From CBDCVA01 sp965222935 [NCBI: Candidatus Latescibacterota bacterium] (GTDB taxonomy: Bacteria; Latescibacterota; CBDCVA01): DNA of 64,000 bases. A model generated the notes under the pieces. It did not search any database. It saw nothing but the letters and a program-made list of their open reading frames with translations, and had not been told where the DNA came from. The position numbers and the translations under genes were made by a program. Positions 35,739 to 44,500 of this stretch are shown here, piece by piece (within the stretch, counting starts at the first letter, position 1; the number at the start of each line of letters is the position of its first letter). The stretch covers positions 186,001 to 250,000 of the forward strand of contig CBDCVA010000001.1 of assembly GCA_965222935.1 (NCBI GenBank). The letters run 5' to 3'.

Positions 35739-36544
35739 ACCGCGCACTGCCCTATGCCGGGTCCAGAGGTCCACGTCCCATGGCTCGCCGGGCGAGGCGA
35801 GGGCGCCGGTTTGTACGCTACATCGTCGGAGCGGTCGGCGTGGGGGCCGCACTTGCGGCTCTGGCCTGGTCCGGACATGCTCTGCCTTCAAGCCTGGCTC
35901 AAATGCCATTGTTTTCGGTCGGGCGCGTTGAGGTCGTGGGCGCGGGCCTGCCTGAGGTCGGCGAGCTTGTCGCGGCTGCGGGGCTGGCAGCACAGGAGCG
36001 CGTCGGACAGCTCGATCTTCAGGCCGCTGCGGAGCGCCTTCTCGCCCTGCCTCCCGTGCGAAAGGCCGATCTCACCTGGCTCCCTCCGGACCGCGTGCGC
36101 ATACGCATCACCAAGCGGGAGCCCGTGGCGCTCCTCAGCCTCGACCAAACCTACGGCGTGGACCGCGATCTATGGTGCTTCACGATTCCTTCCGATGCTC
36201 TTCCCACGGGGCTTCCAATGGTCACGGGCGTGAGTCCGTCCGGTGTGGCCCCCAGTGGGCGTTTGACCAACCCAGCGGTGGGGGAGGCGATTCGCGTTGT
36301 CGATGCACTTGGGGCAACGGATCCGGCACTGGCGTCGCAAGTGGCCGAGGTCGCCATGACGCCGGAGGGCATTGATCTCGTGCTTCGGAACGGGCGTGTG
36401 CGCCTTGGGCGCGGTCGATACGAGGACAAGCTCCGGGTCGTATTGATGGTACTGGATGACCTGGCGAGCCGAAGTGAGACATATGCCGAGATCGATGTGC
36501 GGTTCAGGGAGTTGGCCGTGGTTCGGGGTCCTCGAGGCGCGTAA
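35735..36544 (+). CDS. ftsQ: Cell division protein FtsQ/DivIB
   Basis: Bitopic division protein of 269 residues. A basic cytoplasmic tail (RGPRPMARRARRGRRF) precedes one transmembrane helix (about 30-52). The POTRA domain follows at about 60-130: FSVGRVEVVGAGLPEVGELVAAAGL then LLALPPVRKADLTWLPPDRVRIRITKREPVALL. The beta domain fills the rest and ends in AEIDVRFRELAVVRGPRGA. Overlaps murB by four bases. Recruits FtsL and the FtsWI synthase in the family. Confidence 0.9.
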   Translation: MNRALPYAGSRGPRPMARRARRGRRFVRYIVGAVGVGAALAALAWSGHALPSSLAQMPLFSVGRVEVVGAGLPEVGELVAAAGLAAQERVGQLDLQAAAERLLALPPVRKADLTWLPPDRVRIRITKREPVALLSLDQTYGVDRDLWCFTIPSDALPTGLPMVTGVSPSGVAPSGRLTNPAVGEAIRVVDALGATDPALASQVAEVAMTPEGIDLVLRNGRVRLGRGRYEDKLRVVLMVLDDLASRSETYAEIDVRFRELAVVRGPRGA

Positions 36545-36581
36545 TCTTTAACCGCGCAAGGTGTGGGAGAAAGCGAGCGGC

Positions 36582-37808
36582 GTGGCAAAGTCGGGCGATC
36601 TGATTGTCGGGCTGGACATCGGGACGACGAAGACGCTCTGCGTCGTGGCCGAGGCGGTCCCGGACGAGCTCCCCAGCGTCATTGGCATGGGTGTGTCATC
36701 CACAGCCGGGCTCTACAGTGGTTCCGTGGTGAACATGGAGGACACCGTGGGGGCCATCCGAGAGGCTGTGGCTAGCGCCGAACGGATGGTCGGTGTGCAG
36801 GTCGAACAGGTTTACGCCGGCATCATGGGCGAGCACGTTTACGGCCATAATGGCCGCGGCACCGTCGCGGTGTCAGGTCCGGGCAATGAGATCACCTCTG
36901 GCGATGTCGACCGGGTCTTGGCGCAGGCCGAGGCCATCACTCTTCCCGATGGACGAGAGGTCCTTCACGTGCTCCCCCGGCAGTTCATCGTAGACGACCA
37001 GCAAGGCATCCGCGAGCCCTTGGGCATCACGGGCACCCGCTTGGAGGCCGATGTGCACGTGGTCACCGCTCAGAGCACCCCGATCTTGACTCTCGAGAGA
37101 GGCGTCGAGCGGGCGGGCTTCGCCGTGCGTGGGATGGTGCTTGAACCTTTGGCGTCGAGCTATGCCGTCCTCACACCGGACGAGAAGCAGCTAGGCTGCG
37201 TTCTGGTCGACATCGGCGGCGGCACGACCGACCTGGCCGTGTTCTTCCGCGGGAGCATCTGGCACACGGCCGTCGTGCCTCTGGGTGGCAATAACGTGAC
37301 CGAGGACATTGCTGTGGGTCTGGAGATGCCGGTCGCCTGCGCGGAGAAGCTGAAGTGCGAAAGGGGTAGTGCGCTGGCCGAAATGGTCGACGATGACGAG
37401 CAGATCGAGATAGAAGCGTCGGGCGACGACGGAGCACGGTCGGTCTCCCGCACGTTTCTGGCTGAGATTATCGAAGCCCGGTTGGAGGAGATTTTCCAGC
37501 TCACATGCAGGGAGCTCCGACGAGCCGAATGCATCGAACTGTTGGGGAGCGGTATGATCCTGACCGGAGGCGGCACCCTTCTGGATGGGGTGGTGGATGT
37601 GGCGCGGAAGATTTTTGGGCGCTCGGTGCGGGTTGGGACGCCTCGGGGCGTGCGCATGGCCCGCGATGACTTCGCGAGTCCCATGTACGCGACCGGCGTC
37701 GGGCTCGTGGTCTATGGATTCGAAGCGCTCAGCGTCGAAGGCCGCCAGGGGCGTGTACGCAAGGGTTGGTCGGGGCGATTGGGCGCATGGCTTCGCGATT
37801 TCTTCTAG
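36582..37808 (+). CDS. ftsA: Cell division ATPase FtsA
   Basis: Actin-like membrane tether for FtsZ, 408 residues from the GTG at 36582 (GGGAGA about 11 bases upstream; a GTG at 36561 is the alternative). Phosphate loops are VGLDIGTTKTLCVV and CVLVDIGGGTTDLAVF. The 1C domain covers about residues 85-165. LVGSGMILTGGG-like adenosine-binding sequence (ELLGSGMILTGGG) comes near residue 325. The C-terminus is short and basic with a possible amphipathic helix (SGRLGAWLRDFF), matching the usual membrane anchor. Confidence 0.94.
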   Translation: MAKSGDLIVGLDIGTTKTLCVVAEAVPDELPSVIGMGVSSTAGLYSGSVVNMEDTVGAIREAVASAERMVGVQVEQVYAGIMGEHVYGHNGRGTVAVSGPGNEITSGDVDRVLAQAEAITLPDGREVLHVLPRQFIVDDQQGIREPLGITGTRLEADVHVVTAQSTPILTLERGVERAGFAVRGMVLEPLASSYAVLTPDEKQLGCVLVDIGGGTTDLAVFFRGSIWHTAVVPLGGNNVTEDIAVGLEMPVACAEKLKCERGSALAEMVDDDEQIEIEASGDDGARSVSRTFLAEIIEARLEEIFQLTCRELRRAECIELLGSGMILTGGGTLLDGVVDVARKIFGRSVRVGTPRGVRMARDDFASPMYATGVGLVVYGFEALSVEGRQGRVRKGWSGRLGAWLRDFF

Positions 37809-37867
37809 CGGCGCCACCGCGGCCTGCTGCGGTTGGCAAAGAGAGCTACGACGCGCGGGGGTGGACG

Positions 37868-39034
37868 ATGTCGGATGACGATAGCACGAGGATCGAGATG
37901 GCCGAGCATCCTGGCAACGGTGCTCGCATGAAAGTGGTGGGGGTCGGTGGCGCTGGTGGGAACGCGGTGGATCGCATGATAGCGGCCCATCTTGCGGGCG
38001 TCGAGTTCATCGCGATCAATACGGACCTTCAGGCCCTCGGCCAGTCGCGGGCACCCACCAAGGTGCAGATCGGCACCAACCTCACCCGGGGGCTCGGCGC
38101 TGGCGGTGACCCCCAGGTGGGCCGCGAGGCTGCCCTCGAAGATCGCGAGACCGTTGTCGAGATCCTAGATGGATCGGACATGGTCTTCGTCGCCGCTGGG
38201 ATGGGCGGCGGCACCGGCACAGGCGCTGCGCCCCTCGTCGCCGAGGTGGCGCGGGAACATGGGGCCTTGACCGTTGGGATCGTGACCAAGCCCTTCGTCT
38301 TCGAGGGAGCCAGGCGGCTCGACCAGGCCCAGGAGGGGATCGATGCCCTGAAGGCTCGCGTGGACACCTTGATCGTCATTCCCAATCAGCGCCTTATGTT
38401 GGTCACCGACGAGAACACGACGCTTCTGGACGCCTTCAAGCTGGCTGACGAAGTGCTGCTTCACGCCACACGCGGCATCTCCGATATCATTGCCATACCG
38501 GGCCTGATCAACCGCGATTTCAATGACGTCAAGGCGGTGATGCACGATATGGGCGATGCCCTCCTTGGGACTGGCACCGCTAGTGGGGAGAAACGCGCGA
38601 TCGATGCGGCCCAGCGGGCGGTCAAGAGCCCTCTCCTAGAGGAGATCTCGATCGAGGGTGCAAAGGCCGTTCTCCTCAACATCTCGGCGGGTCCCAACCT
38701 CAAGCTCGCCGAGGTGGATGCCGCTGCAACGGTTGTCAGCGAGGCAGCGGGTGCTGGGGCCGGCATTTTCATGGGCGCCGTCATCCGGGAAGATATGGCC
38801 GAAGAGCTGACCGTCACCGTGATCGCCACTGGCTTCGGGGATGAGGAGGATGACCTTCCTGGGTCGCCCTCCTCTGAGGTGGTGCAGGAAGAGATCGGAG
38901 TACCGGCTATCGAGCGCAAACCGACTGCTAAGATCGAAAAGTTGCGGCGAAGCCGCTTGCAGGGATCGTCCACGAAAGAGGCGAAAGACCAGTTGGACGT
39001 CCCGGCCTTTATACGGAAGCGACTTCGCTCGTAG
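37868..39034 (+). CDS. ftsZ: Cell division GTPase FtsZ
   Basis: Tubulin-like GTPase of 388 residues forming the division ring. The start is the ATG at 37868, with GGGGGTGG upstream; longer readings run back into ftsA. Motifs: VGVGGAGGNAVDRM, the tubulin signature GGGTGTGAAP (residues about 112-121), NQRLM, and the T7 loop NRDFNDVKAVM. After a linker of about 50 residues, the C-terminal peptide LDVPAFIRKRLRS, which binds FtsA and other partners, is canonical. Last gene of the dcw cluster. Confidence 0.96.
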   Translation: MSDDDSTRIEMAEHPGNGARMKVVGVGGAGGNAVDRMIAAHLAGVEFIAINTDLQALGQSRAPTKVQIGTNLTRGLGAGGDPQVGREAALEDRETVVEILDGSDMVFVAAGMGGGTGTGAAPLVAEVAREHGALTVGIVTKPFVFEGARRLDQAQEGIDALKARVDTLIVIPNQRLMLVTDENTTLLDAFKLADEVLLHATRGISDIIAIPGLINRDFNDVKAVMHDMGDALLGTGTASGEKRAIDAAQRAVKSPLLEEISIEGAKAVLLNISAGPNLKLAEVDAAATVVSEAAGAGAGIFMGAVIREDMAEELTVTVIATGFGDEEDDLPGSPSSEVVQEEIGVPAIERKPTAKIEKLRRSRLQGSSTKEAKDQLDVPAFIRKRLRS

Positions 39035-39038
39035 GGGG

Positions 39039-39067
39039 GAGGCGCCCGCCGTCGGGCGTTACGCCTC
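39039..39067. terminator. Nested hairpin between convergent ftsZ and rpmB
   Basis: GAGGCG (39039-39044) can pair with CGCCTC (39062-39067), and alternatively CGCCCG with CGGGCG (39043-39058). It sits at the meeting point of ftsZ and rpmB and overlaps the last codons of rpmB. There is no T-run on the plus strand, so termination is a guess from position. Confidence 0.35.
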
Positions 39068-39301
39068 GGCGGCGGCAACTTCGGGCACGAACCCTTCTTC
39101 CCGCTCAGGCTTGCCGCGCTTGAGCACGAGCCCGCTGCGCAAGCAGCGCGTGCATACCTTCAGAATCACCGGGCTCTTACCTACCATCGCGCGCACGCGC
39201 TGAAGGTTGGGCCGGAAGACGCGCTTGGTCCTGCGCTTGGAGTGGCTGACGTTGTTGCCACTCATCGGCCCCTTGCCGCAGATGTCACACCTTCGTGCCA
39301 C
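39059..39301 (-). CDS. rpmB: Large-subunit ribosomal protein bL28
   Basis: Ribosomal protein of 80 residues. It starts [21 protein letters not shown] and continues [15 protein letters not shown], the L28 signature. Two CxxC pairs are present (CDIC near residue 5 and CTRC near residue 50), so this is the zinc-binding form. The acidic/alanine tail EVAAAEA is a lineage extension. It is transcribed alone toward ftsZ and has its own promoter at 39347-39375. Confidence 0.95.
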   Translation of the reverse strand: MARRCDICGKGPMSGNNVSHSKRRTKRVFRPNLQRVRAMVGKSPVILKVCTRCLRSGLVLKRGKPEREEGFVPEVAAAEA

Positions 39302-39346
39302 TGATCCGTCCGTTGTTAGGTGTTGGTGGAAAACTCGTAACCTCCA

Positions 39347-39375
39347 AGTATAAACATCAACTGAGTATCGCGCAA
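39347..39375 (-). promoter_or_regulatory. Candidate promoter of rpmB
   Basis: On the minus strand TTGCGC (39375-39370) is followed after 17 bases by TATACT (39352-39347), 46 bases before the rpmB ATG. A GGAGG lies just after the -10 box, but too far from the ATG to be its ribosome-binding site. Confidence 0.5.
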
Positions 39376-39388
39376 CTCACCTCATGCA

Positions 39389-40156
39389 TCACGGTTCCGC
39401 GACGGCCCACCGCCCGTTCTCCTGCGCGAGTTGTCCGATGGGCACCGCCGGGTCGTGGCTCCAGATGACGAGCGCTTTCCGCTCGTGTGCCTCGGCCAGA
39501 AGGCGCTTCTTTTGCGCCAGTGTCTCCCGAGGATGCGTGTCATAGGCCATGATGTAGGCGGGCTGCAGGTGATGGGTTGTCGGAGCCATCTCAGCGACAA
39601 ATAGCGCCGTCTCTCCTTCGGACTCCACCCAGACCACCTGATGCCCTTCGGTGTGTCCGCCCGTGAGCTCGACGCGGACGCCGGGGACGATCTCGGCATC
39701 TCCGTCGACGAGGTTCAGAAGGCCCATCTCGCGGAGGGACTCGAAATTATCAGGGAGGTAAGTCCCGCGCGTGATCTCGTTGGGATGGGTCGCCAGCTCC
39801 CATTCGGTGCGCTGAAGGACGTGGCGTGCGCTCGGGTAGGTGGGCACTACGTTTCCCCCTGAATCGCGGCGCGTCAGCCCGCCTGCGTGGTCTATGTGAA
39901 GGTGGGTGGGGATGACCAGCGTGACCTCCTCGGGCGAGATCCCGAAGGCCCCCAAAGCAACCTCGAGTGGTGGCGAGCCATCGAGCCCGTAGATGTCCAC
40001 AAGCTTGGGTGAGAGCTTCCGTCCGAAGCCGCTATCCATTAGGATCAGGTGCTCATCCGATCGGATGAGGGCGCAGTTGAGCCCGAGCGTGATCCGATTC
40101 CGATCGTCGGCGGGGCACGACCGGGACCAGATGGCCTTGGGGATGATTCCGAACAT
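39389..40156 (-). CDS. MBL-fold metallo-hydrolase, N-terminus probably longer than the ATG allows
   Basis: Metallo-beta-lactamase-fold hydrolase of at least 255 residues. The metal motif is THLHIDHAGG (near residue 83), followed by GGHTEGHQVV and the later AEMAPTTHH and WSHD positions. Relatives that begin MFGIIPKAIW-like are normally preceded by a strand ending DGTFRLDGGT. Exactly this is encoded upstream of the ATG (FELAVPSDGTFRLDGGT), in frame, but no ATG, GTG or TTG exists in that frame back to the CoA-transferase gene. A non-standard start, a small indel or an assembly error is likely. Substrate unknown; it is last in a CoA-transferase operon. Confidence 0.82.
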   Translation of the reverse strand: MFGIIPKAIWSRSCPADDRNRITLGLNCALIRSDEHLILMDSGFGRKLSPKLVDIYGLDGSPPLEVALGAFGISPEEVTLVIPTHLHIDHAGGLTRRDSGGNVVPTYPSARHVLQRTEWELATHPNEITRGTYLPDNFESLREMGLLNLVDGDAEIVPGVRVELTGGHTEGHQVVWVESEGETALFVAEMAPTTHHLQPAYIMAYDTHPRETLAQKKRLLAEAHERKALVIWSHDPAVPIGQLAQENGRWAVAEP

Positions 40157-40266
40157 GGTCCCGCCGTCGAGGCGAAAGGTGCCGTCGGAGGGTACAGCTA
40201 GTTCGAACGCCCCGACCCGCCGCCAAGCGCGGACGGTGCTCGAGGAAGATGCAACCTGCGGCTCGG

Positions 40267-41160
40267 CTATGCCTTCGTCTCCTCGGCTAGCTCGCGCCTG
40301 CTTTTTCGGCCCAGGTAGATGCGCTCTGGGTCCACTTCCGCGCGCAGGGTCTTGAGTTCCTCGTAGGTGGGAGGCTCCAGTTCACGAGTGGCCGAGACAT
40401 CCAAGTCCCAGCCCGTGTTCTCCTTGACCATCGCGGCGGCTGCGCCCGGGAAGATATAGTCCAGCCTCAACTCGGGATCGTCGGGCGGGTTGTTGCGCAG
40501 GATGCACAAATCCGAGATGACCACGAGTGCTCCGCCGCGCGTGAGGCCGTAGTCGGTCTTGCGCTCGCCTTTCGGTCCGCGCATCCCGGCGATGGAGGTG
40601 ATGTACTCCGCGCGCTCGGGGAAGCGCCTTTTTTCATGGACCATCATCACGAGCAAGAGATCGGACAGGGTTGCGATGTTGTTCGCGCCGCCCGAGCCCG
40701 CGAAGCGCACGGCCGGACCGCGTCCTGTCTCCGATACCCCCGCTGGCCAATAGCCGCCGATGGCCGTCGAGTTCAGGTTGCCGTAGCGGTCGCACTCAGC
40801 GCCCCCCAGGATGCCCACGGTGCAGTATCCTCGCTGCGCCGTGGTGCCGAAGGTGTCAGCCATGTTGCTCACCGTCGATGCCTTCAGGCACCCGCGGGGG
40901 TCCGAGACCGCAATGGGTAAGTGCTCGATCCTAGGGCCGACGATGCCCGCCTCCATGATGATAGTGCAGTGGGGCGCGGTGGTCTTCTGCGCCAGCATCG
41001 AGCCCAGAAGGGGCAGCCCCGTCCCCGCGAAGATGAAGCTGTGGTCGGGCGTCTCGCGCGAGGTCGCCACAGCGAGGAGCTCCATCGTCGTGAAATCCTC
41101 CGGCCCCAGGCCCTGTTTCTCAAGGTATTGCTCGTATTCCGCGTCGGTCATCTCGGGCAT
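40267..41160 (-). CDS. Family I CoA-transferase, beta subunit
   Basis: Subunit of 297 residues related to glutaconate/3-oxoacid CoA-transferase B. It shows FTTMELLAVATSRETPDHSFIFAGTGLPLLGSMLAQ, then the candidate catalytic Glu70 in IIMEAGIVGPRIEHLP, and the family segments GILGGAECDRYGNLNSTAIGGYW and RFAGSGGANNIATLSD. Family I enzymes form a covalent glutamyl-CoA intermediate at this Glu. It follows the alpha subunit gene by 15 bases and precedes the MBL gene. The acceptor acid cannot be read from sequence. Confidence 0.85.
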   Translation of the reverse strand: MPEMTDAEYEQYLEKQGLGPEDFTTMELLAVATSRETPDHSFIFAGTGLPLLGSMLAQKTTAPHCTIIMEAGIVGPRIEHLPIAVSDPRGCLKASTVSNMADTFGTTAQRGYCTVGILGGAECDRYGNLNSTAIGGYWPAGVSETGRGPAVRFAGSGGANNIATLSDLLLVMMVHEKRRFPERAEYITSIAGMRGPKGERKTDYGLTRGGALVVISDLCILRNNPPDDPELRLDYIFPGAAAAMVKENTGWDLDVSATRELEPPTYEELKTLRAEVDPERIYLGRKSRRELAEETKA

Positions 41161-41175
41161 CTTGGTCTCTCCCCC

Positions 41176-42276
41176 TCACATCTGCCGCGCCAGATCGGGC
41201 CTGTAGCCGTAAGCTGTCTGCGCCCTCAGTTCGAACAAGCGCTTCATGCCCACCACGCTGCTCAAGTACTCCCAATCGTCCTCGGTCCTCTGCACGTGGT
41301 CGGCCCACCAGGCCCGGACCTCCTCCTTGGGTCGACGGTTGGTCCGCCCGTAGCTCACAAACCAGTCCCAGTCGTAATCGTAGTAATTGGGCACCGCGGA
41401 AGGGTACCCGCCGAAGGGCTGCTCGACGATGGCGTCGGTGATATGCGCGGGGATGTGGTTGCGCTCCGGCGCCGCCCGCAGCTCCTCCTCCGGCACGACC
41501 TGCTCGCATTCGACGATCAGCCGCTTGCCAGCGATCGACTGCTCGATGTCCGGCCCGAAAATGCCCTCCAGGCGGACCGTTCCCTCCTCGCCGACGCGTT
41601 GCGCCCGCAAGAGGACCACTTCCGGCATCACCGGCGGCACCAGGACGATCTTGATCCCCGGGTTGCCCGTGTACTTGGTGGACGTGCGCGCGCCCTCCAG
41701 GTCGTTGGTCTGGTTGGCCGTCTTATCGCCATCTTCGAAGTCGTGGGGTCTCAAACCCCAGCCGTCGAAAGGATCGTCGACGACATGGTACTTCTTCGGC
41801 GGGATGCGCGGATCGATCCACGAGCCGTCGGGGTTCTTGCCTCGCAGACCCGCCTTGCCCAGCGTGTCGTAGGTCAGGATGTCGCTCCCGAGCTCACTGA
41901 CCAATGGTGCGAACGGCCAGCCGTACTTGCCCGCCACCGTCCGCGTGGCATAGCCGTAGTTGGAGTAGTCCTCCACCAACTCGATCTCGCCTTCCTCGAT
42001 CCCTCGGCGGACGCTATTCGCCACGGGTTGAATGCCTTCCAGCCCTAGGTACGTCGATTCGATCCGCTTCACCAGCCCACACCCAGCCAGGGCTTCCGTG
42101 CATGCCGTCCCACCGTTCATCGTCACGTACAGGTCACCGATCCCCTGCCGGATGATTTCCCGTATCAGGGTGAAGGGCCGCCGCGTGTAGCTGAACCCGC
42201 AGGGACACACCTGCGTCCCCGGTTTGATGTACTTTTGGACCGCCTCGTGGGCCGTCATCAGCTTTTCGCTGGCCAT
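41176..42276 (-). CDS. Family I CoA-transferase, alpha subunit
   Basis: Subunit of 366 residues, longer than most glutaconate CoA-transferase A chains. It opens KLMTAHEAVQKYIKPGTQVCPCGFSYTRRPFTLIREII, the usual loading strand-helix of the family, followed by TMNGGTACTEALAGCGLVKRIE. The central IFGPDIEQSIAGKRLIVECEQVVPEEEL is a conserved family stretch. An insert with many charged and Trp residues (residues about 150-200) explains the extra length. It pairs with the beta subunit downstream and follows the PaaK-like ligase, so the operon both activates and exchanges CoA thioesters. Confidence 0.85.
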   Translation of the reverse strand: MASEKLMTAHEAVQKYIKPGTQVCPCGFSYTRRPFTLIREIIRQGIGDLYVTMNGGTACTEALAGCGLVKRIESTYLGLEGIQPVANSVRRGIEEGEIELVEDYSNYGYATRTVAGKYGWPFAPLVSELGSDILTYDTLGKAGLRGKNPDGSWIDPRIPPKKYHVVDDPFDGWGLRPHDFEDGDKTANQTNDLEGARTSTKYTGNPGIKIVLVPPVMPEVVLLRAQRVGEEGTVRLEGIFGPDIEQSIAGKRLIVECEQVVPEEELRAAPERNHIPAHITDAIVEQPFGGYPSAVPNYYDYDWDWFVSYGRTNRRPKEEVRAWWADHVQRTEDDWEYLSSVVGMKRLFELRAQTAYGYRPDLARQM

Positions 42277-42302
42277 TGAGCGCTCGTCACCTCCTTGTCG
42301 TC

Positions 42303-43649
42303 TCAGTTCGCCGCTTTCTGGCGCCGGTCCTCTACCCGCGCGCTCGCCGTCTTGCCCTCGCCCGCCGTCACGCGGGGAAGCGCGTCCGGCTCCAGCAACG
42401 TCACCTCCTTGGGCGTGACACCCAGGGCGCTCTGGAGCGAGTCGGTGATCCTCGCTGTCAGACCCTGTACAGCCCTAGCGTCGCCAAGGAATTGCGCGTC
42501 TTTGACCTCGATCTTGAGCGTCAACCGGTCCAGCCCCCGCTCGTCGGTATCGATGAACATCCGGAAGTTGGCGCCCACCTCGGGATACTGCACCAGGACG
42601 CTCTCCACCTGGCTAGGGAAGACGATGAGCCCCCCCATGCTGATGGCATCGTCGCTCCGTCCCTTAATGGCGGCGATGCGCGGGTGCTGACGGCCGCAGG
42701 CGCATGGCTCCCAGGTCAGGGCTGAAAGATCGCGGCTGCGGTAGCGGATGAACGTTGTGCCCTCGAACCCGAGCGTCGTCCAGACGAGCTCGCCCTCCTT
42801 GCCGTCGTCCACCGGCTCGCCCGTCTGGGGGTCGATGCACTCACACAAAAACGCGTCGGCCCACGTGTGCATCCAGTTCCGCTCCTGACATTCGCAGCTC
42901 ATCCCCGGACCCAGGAACTCGGTCATCCCGAATTCATCGTACGCCGTGATTCCGAAGAGATCTTCGATCCGTTCCCGCGTAGACCACGGCCACGGCTCCG
43001 CGCCGAAAAGCCCAATGCGCAGACTCTTCTTCTCAGCGAAGTTGATGCCCTTCTCGACCGCCCGCTGGCCGACGTAGACGGCGAACGACGGCGTCATGCA
43101 GAACGCCGTCACGTTCAGGTCGTCCAAGAGCTCTATCTGCCGGTCGGTCTGGCCGCTGCCAGTGGGGATGGCCATGACACCCATCTTCGTCGCGCCGTAG
43201 TGGAATCCGAAGCCGCCCGTGGGCAGACCGTAGCCATAGGCGTTGAGTAGACTGTCGCCGGGACGCAGGCCCACCATCCACAGTTCGCGCGCGTTCAGTT
43301 CTCCCCAGAAGTCCAGGTCCTTCCGCGTCGCGAAGACGAGAACGGATTTCCCGGTCGTGCCCGACGTCCCGTGTACCTCGACCACCTCGTCGCGCGGACT
43401 CGTCACCATGCCAAAAGGATAGGCTGTCCGGACGGTCGCCTTCTCCAAAAAGGGAAGCTTCCGGATGTCTTCGATGCCCTTGATGTCGTACGGCTTGACG
43501 CCGTACGCGTCGTAGAGCTTGCGGTAGAAGGGCGATGTGTGGTAGACTTTGTTCACCACGGCCTTCAGCCGACCCACCTGGAGCGCTTTGAGATCCTTGG
43601 TGCTCAGCGTCTCGACCGCTTCGTTGAAATACTGGCTGTCCCTTGCCAT
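42303..43649 (-). CDS. Phenylacetate-CoA ligase-like AMP-forming enzyme (PaaK family)
   Basis: AMP-forming acyl-CoA ligase of 448 residues. The start is the ATG at 43649 with GAGGGGG about nine bases upstream. Family motifs: VYHTSPFYRKLYDAYGV and RKLPFLEKATVR at the N-terminus, the ATP loop VHGTSGTTGKSV, AYDEFGMTEFLGPGMSCEC (A5-like), RYRSRDLSALTWEPCACGR and IKGRSDDAISMGGLIVFPSQVE. Cysteines in CEC, CEC and CAC positions may hold a zinc. Aromatic acids are usual substrates, but this family is broad. First gene of the ligase/CoA-transferase/MBL operon. Confidence 0.86.
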   Translation of the reverse strand: MARDSQYFNEAVETLSTKDLKALQVGRLKAVVNKVYHTSPFYRKLYDAYGVKPYDIKGIEDIRKLPFLEKATVRTAYPFGMVTSPRDEVVEVHGTSGTTGKSVLVFATRKDLDFWGELNARELWMVGLRPGDSLLNAYGYGLPTGGFGFHYGATKMGVMAIPTGSGQTDRQIELLDDLNVTAFCMTPSFAVYVGQRAVEKGINFAEKKSLRIGLFGAEPWPWSTRERIEDLFGITAYDEFGMTEFLGPGMSCECQERNWMHTWADAFLCECIDPQTGEPVDDGKEGELVWTTLGFEGTTFIRYRSRDLSALTWEPCACGRQHPRIAAIKGRSDDAISMGGLIVFPSQVESVLVQYPEVGANFRMFIDTDERGLDRLTLKIEVKDAQFLGDARAVQGLTARITDSLQSALGVTPKEVTLLEPDALPRVTAGEGKTASARVEDRRQKAAN

Positions 43650-43682
43650 CAACGCTGCCCCCTCCAGGCTATAGGTTCGCGC

Positions 43683-43967
43683 TTACCGCTCCCCAACATA
43701 CTTACCGACTACCCTGGCACCTAGCGCTCGCCCCAACGTCTCGACGCACGACACGACCGTGTCGAGGTATCGGTCCTTGGTCAACACCTCCACGCTCGCG
43801 TCCGGGTTGAAGTACAGGGTCGGCCATTCTTCCTCGTGTGGAATCAGGCGCAGGCCCCGCTCTCCCAGGTCGAGGACCTGCCCGAACGGTGCAAGCGCCC
43901 GATGCAACTCCGCACGGCTGAGAGGGGTCTCGAAGTGGTACGTCAGAACCTCGAAATCGGTGTACAT
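43683..43967 (-). CDS. Hypothetical protein, 94 residues
   Basis: Small soluble protein of unknown function beginning MYTDFEVLTYHFETPLSRAE. It has a mixed alpha/beta look (TLYFNPDASVEVLTKDRYLDTVVSCVETLGRAL) with no membrane segment. It lies 33 bases before the PaaK-like gene and 25 after the next hypothetical gene on the same strand, so probably belongs to that operon. No family recognised. Confidence 0.6.
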   Translation of the reverse strand: MYTDFEVLTYHFETPLSRAELHRALAPFGQVLDLGERGLRLIPHEEEWPTLYFNPDASVEVLTKDRYLDTVVSCVETLGRALGARVVGKYVGER

Positions 43968-43992
43968 GACGCTCCGTGAGCGGCCACGCCGC

Positions 43993-44349
43993 CTAGCGCG
44001 ATGTGCGCTGCCGTGCTTCCCAGAGGGCCCTCAGCGCCTCCTCGATCGCTTCCAGGCTCCCTTCGAGCGTCCCCAGGTGCGCCTCCAACTCGATCTGTGC
44101 GCGGCGCAACTCGTCTTCGATGACGTCCAGATCGGCCCAGTCGGGCAGCCCCTCCGCGACGCGGGCCATCGCCTGCTCCAGGGCCTCCGACACACGGCCG
44201 CCCGGGCCCCTCGCTTCGTGAAGCGCCGTCCGAAAACTCTGGAGCGTCCAAGCTGCCTTTAGGACTTCCTCCCAGACGGCGCGCGCCGCCTCGGGGGACG
44301 ATTCACCCACGGCCTCCTGGTGCGGTTTAGGTCGCGCTTGTGCACTCAT
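43993..44349 (-). CDS. Hypothetical helical protein, 118 residues
   Basis: Predicted all-helical protein, rich in Ala and Glu, with heptad-like sequence through RRAQIELEAHLGTLEGSLEAIEEALRAL, suggesting a coiled coil. No signal peptide or membrane segment. Starts MSAQARPKPHQ just downstream of the tRNA-Val gene and runs into the 94-residue gene. I do not recognise it. Confidence 0.6.
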   Translation of the reverse strand: MSAQARPKPHQEAVGESSPEAARAVWEEVLKAAWTLQSFRTALHEARGPGGRVSEALEQAMARVAEGLPDWADLDVIEDELRRAQIELEAHLGTLEGSLEAIEEALRALWEARQRTSR

Positions 44350-44372
44350 CGTTCGCCTCTCTTCAGATCTCT

Positions 44373-44449
44373 TGGTGGGCGATACCGGATTCGAACCAGT
44401 GACCTCCTGCTTGTAAGGCAGGCGCTCTCGCCATCTGAGCTAATCGCCC
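44373..44449 (-). tRNA. tRNA-Val (anticodon UAC)
   Basis: The minus strand folds as a complete cloverleaf. The acceptor GGGCGAT pairs with ATCGCCC and the CCA end is encoded. The D-arm has AGCTCAGATGGCGAGAGC, the anticodon stem CCTGC/GCAGG carries loop CTTACAA (anticodon TAC), and the T-arm is CTGGTTCGAATCCGG-like. The 77 bases have no intron or mismatch. Confidence 0.95.
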
Positions 44450-44500
44450 CACCTCTGTTACCGCGTCGTCATCTTGAGATGTTCCACCCGCCGCCTCAAG

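Noticed and set aside
40921-42048. Open frame of 375 codons on the plus strand across the CoA-transferase alpha gene
   Set aside because: Shadow of a well-conserved gene on the opposite strand; composition is typical of antisense high-GC sequence.
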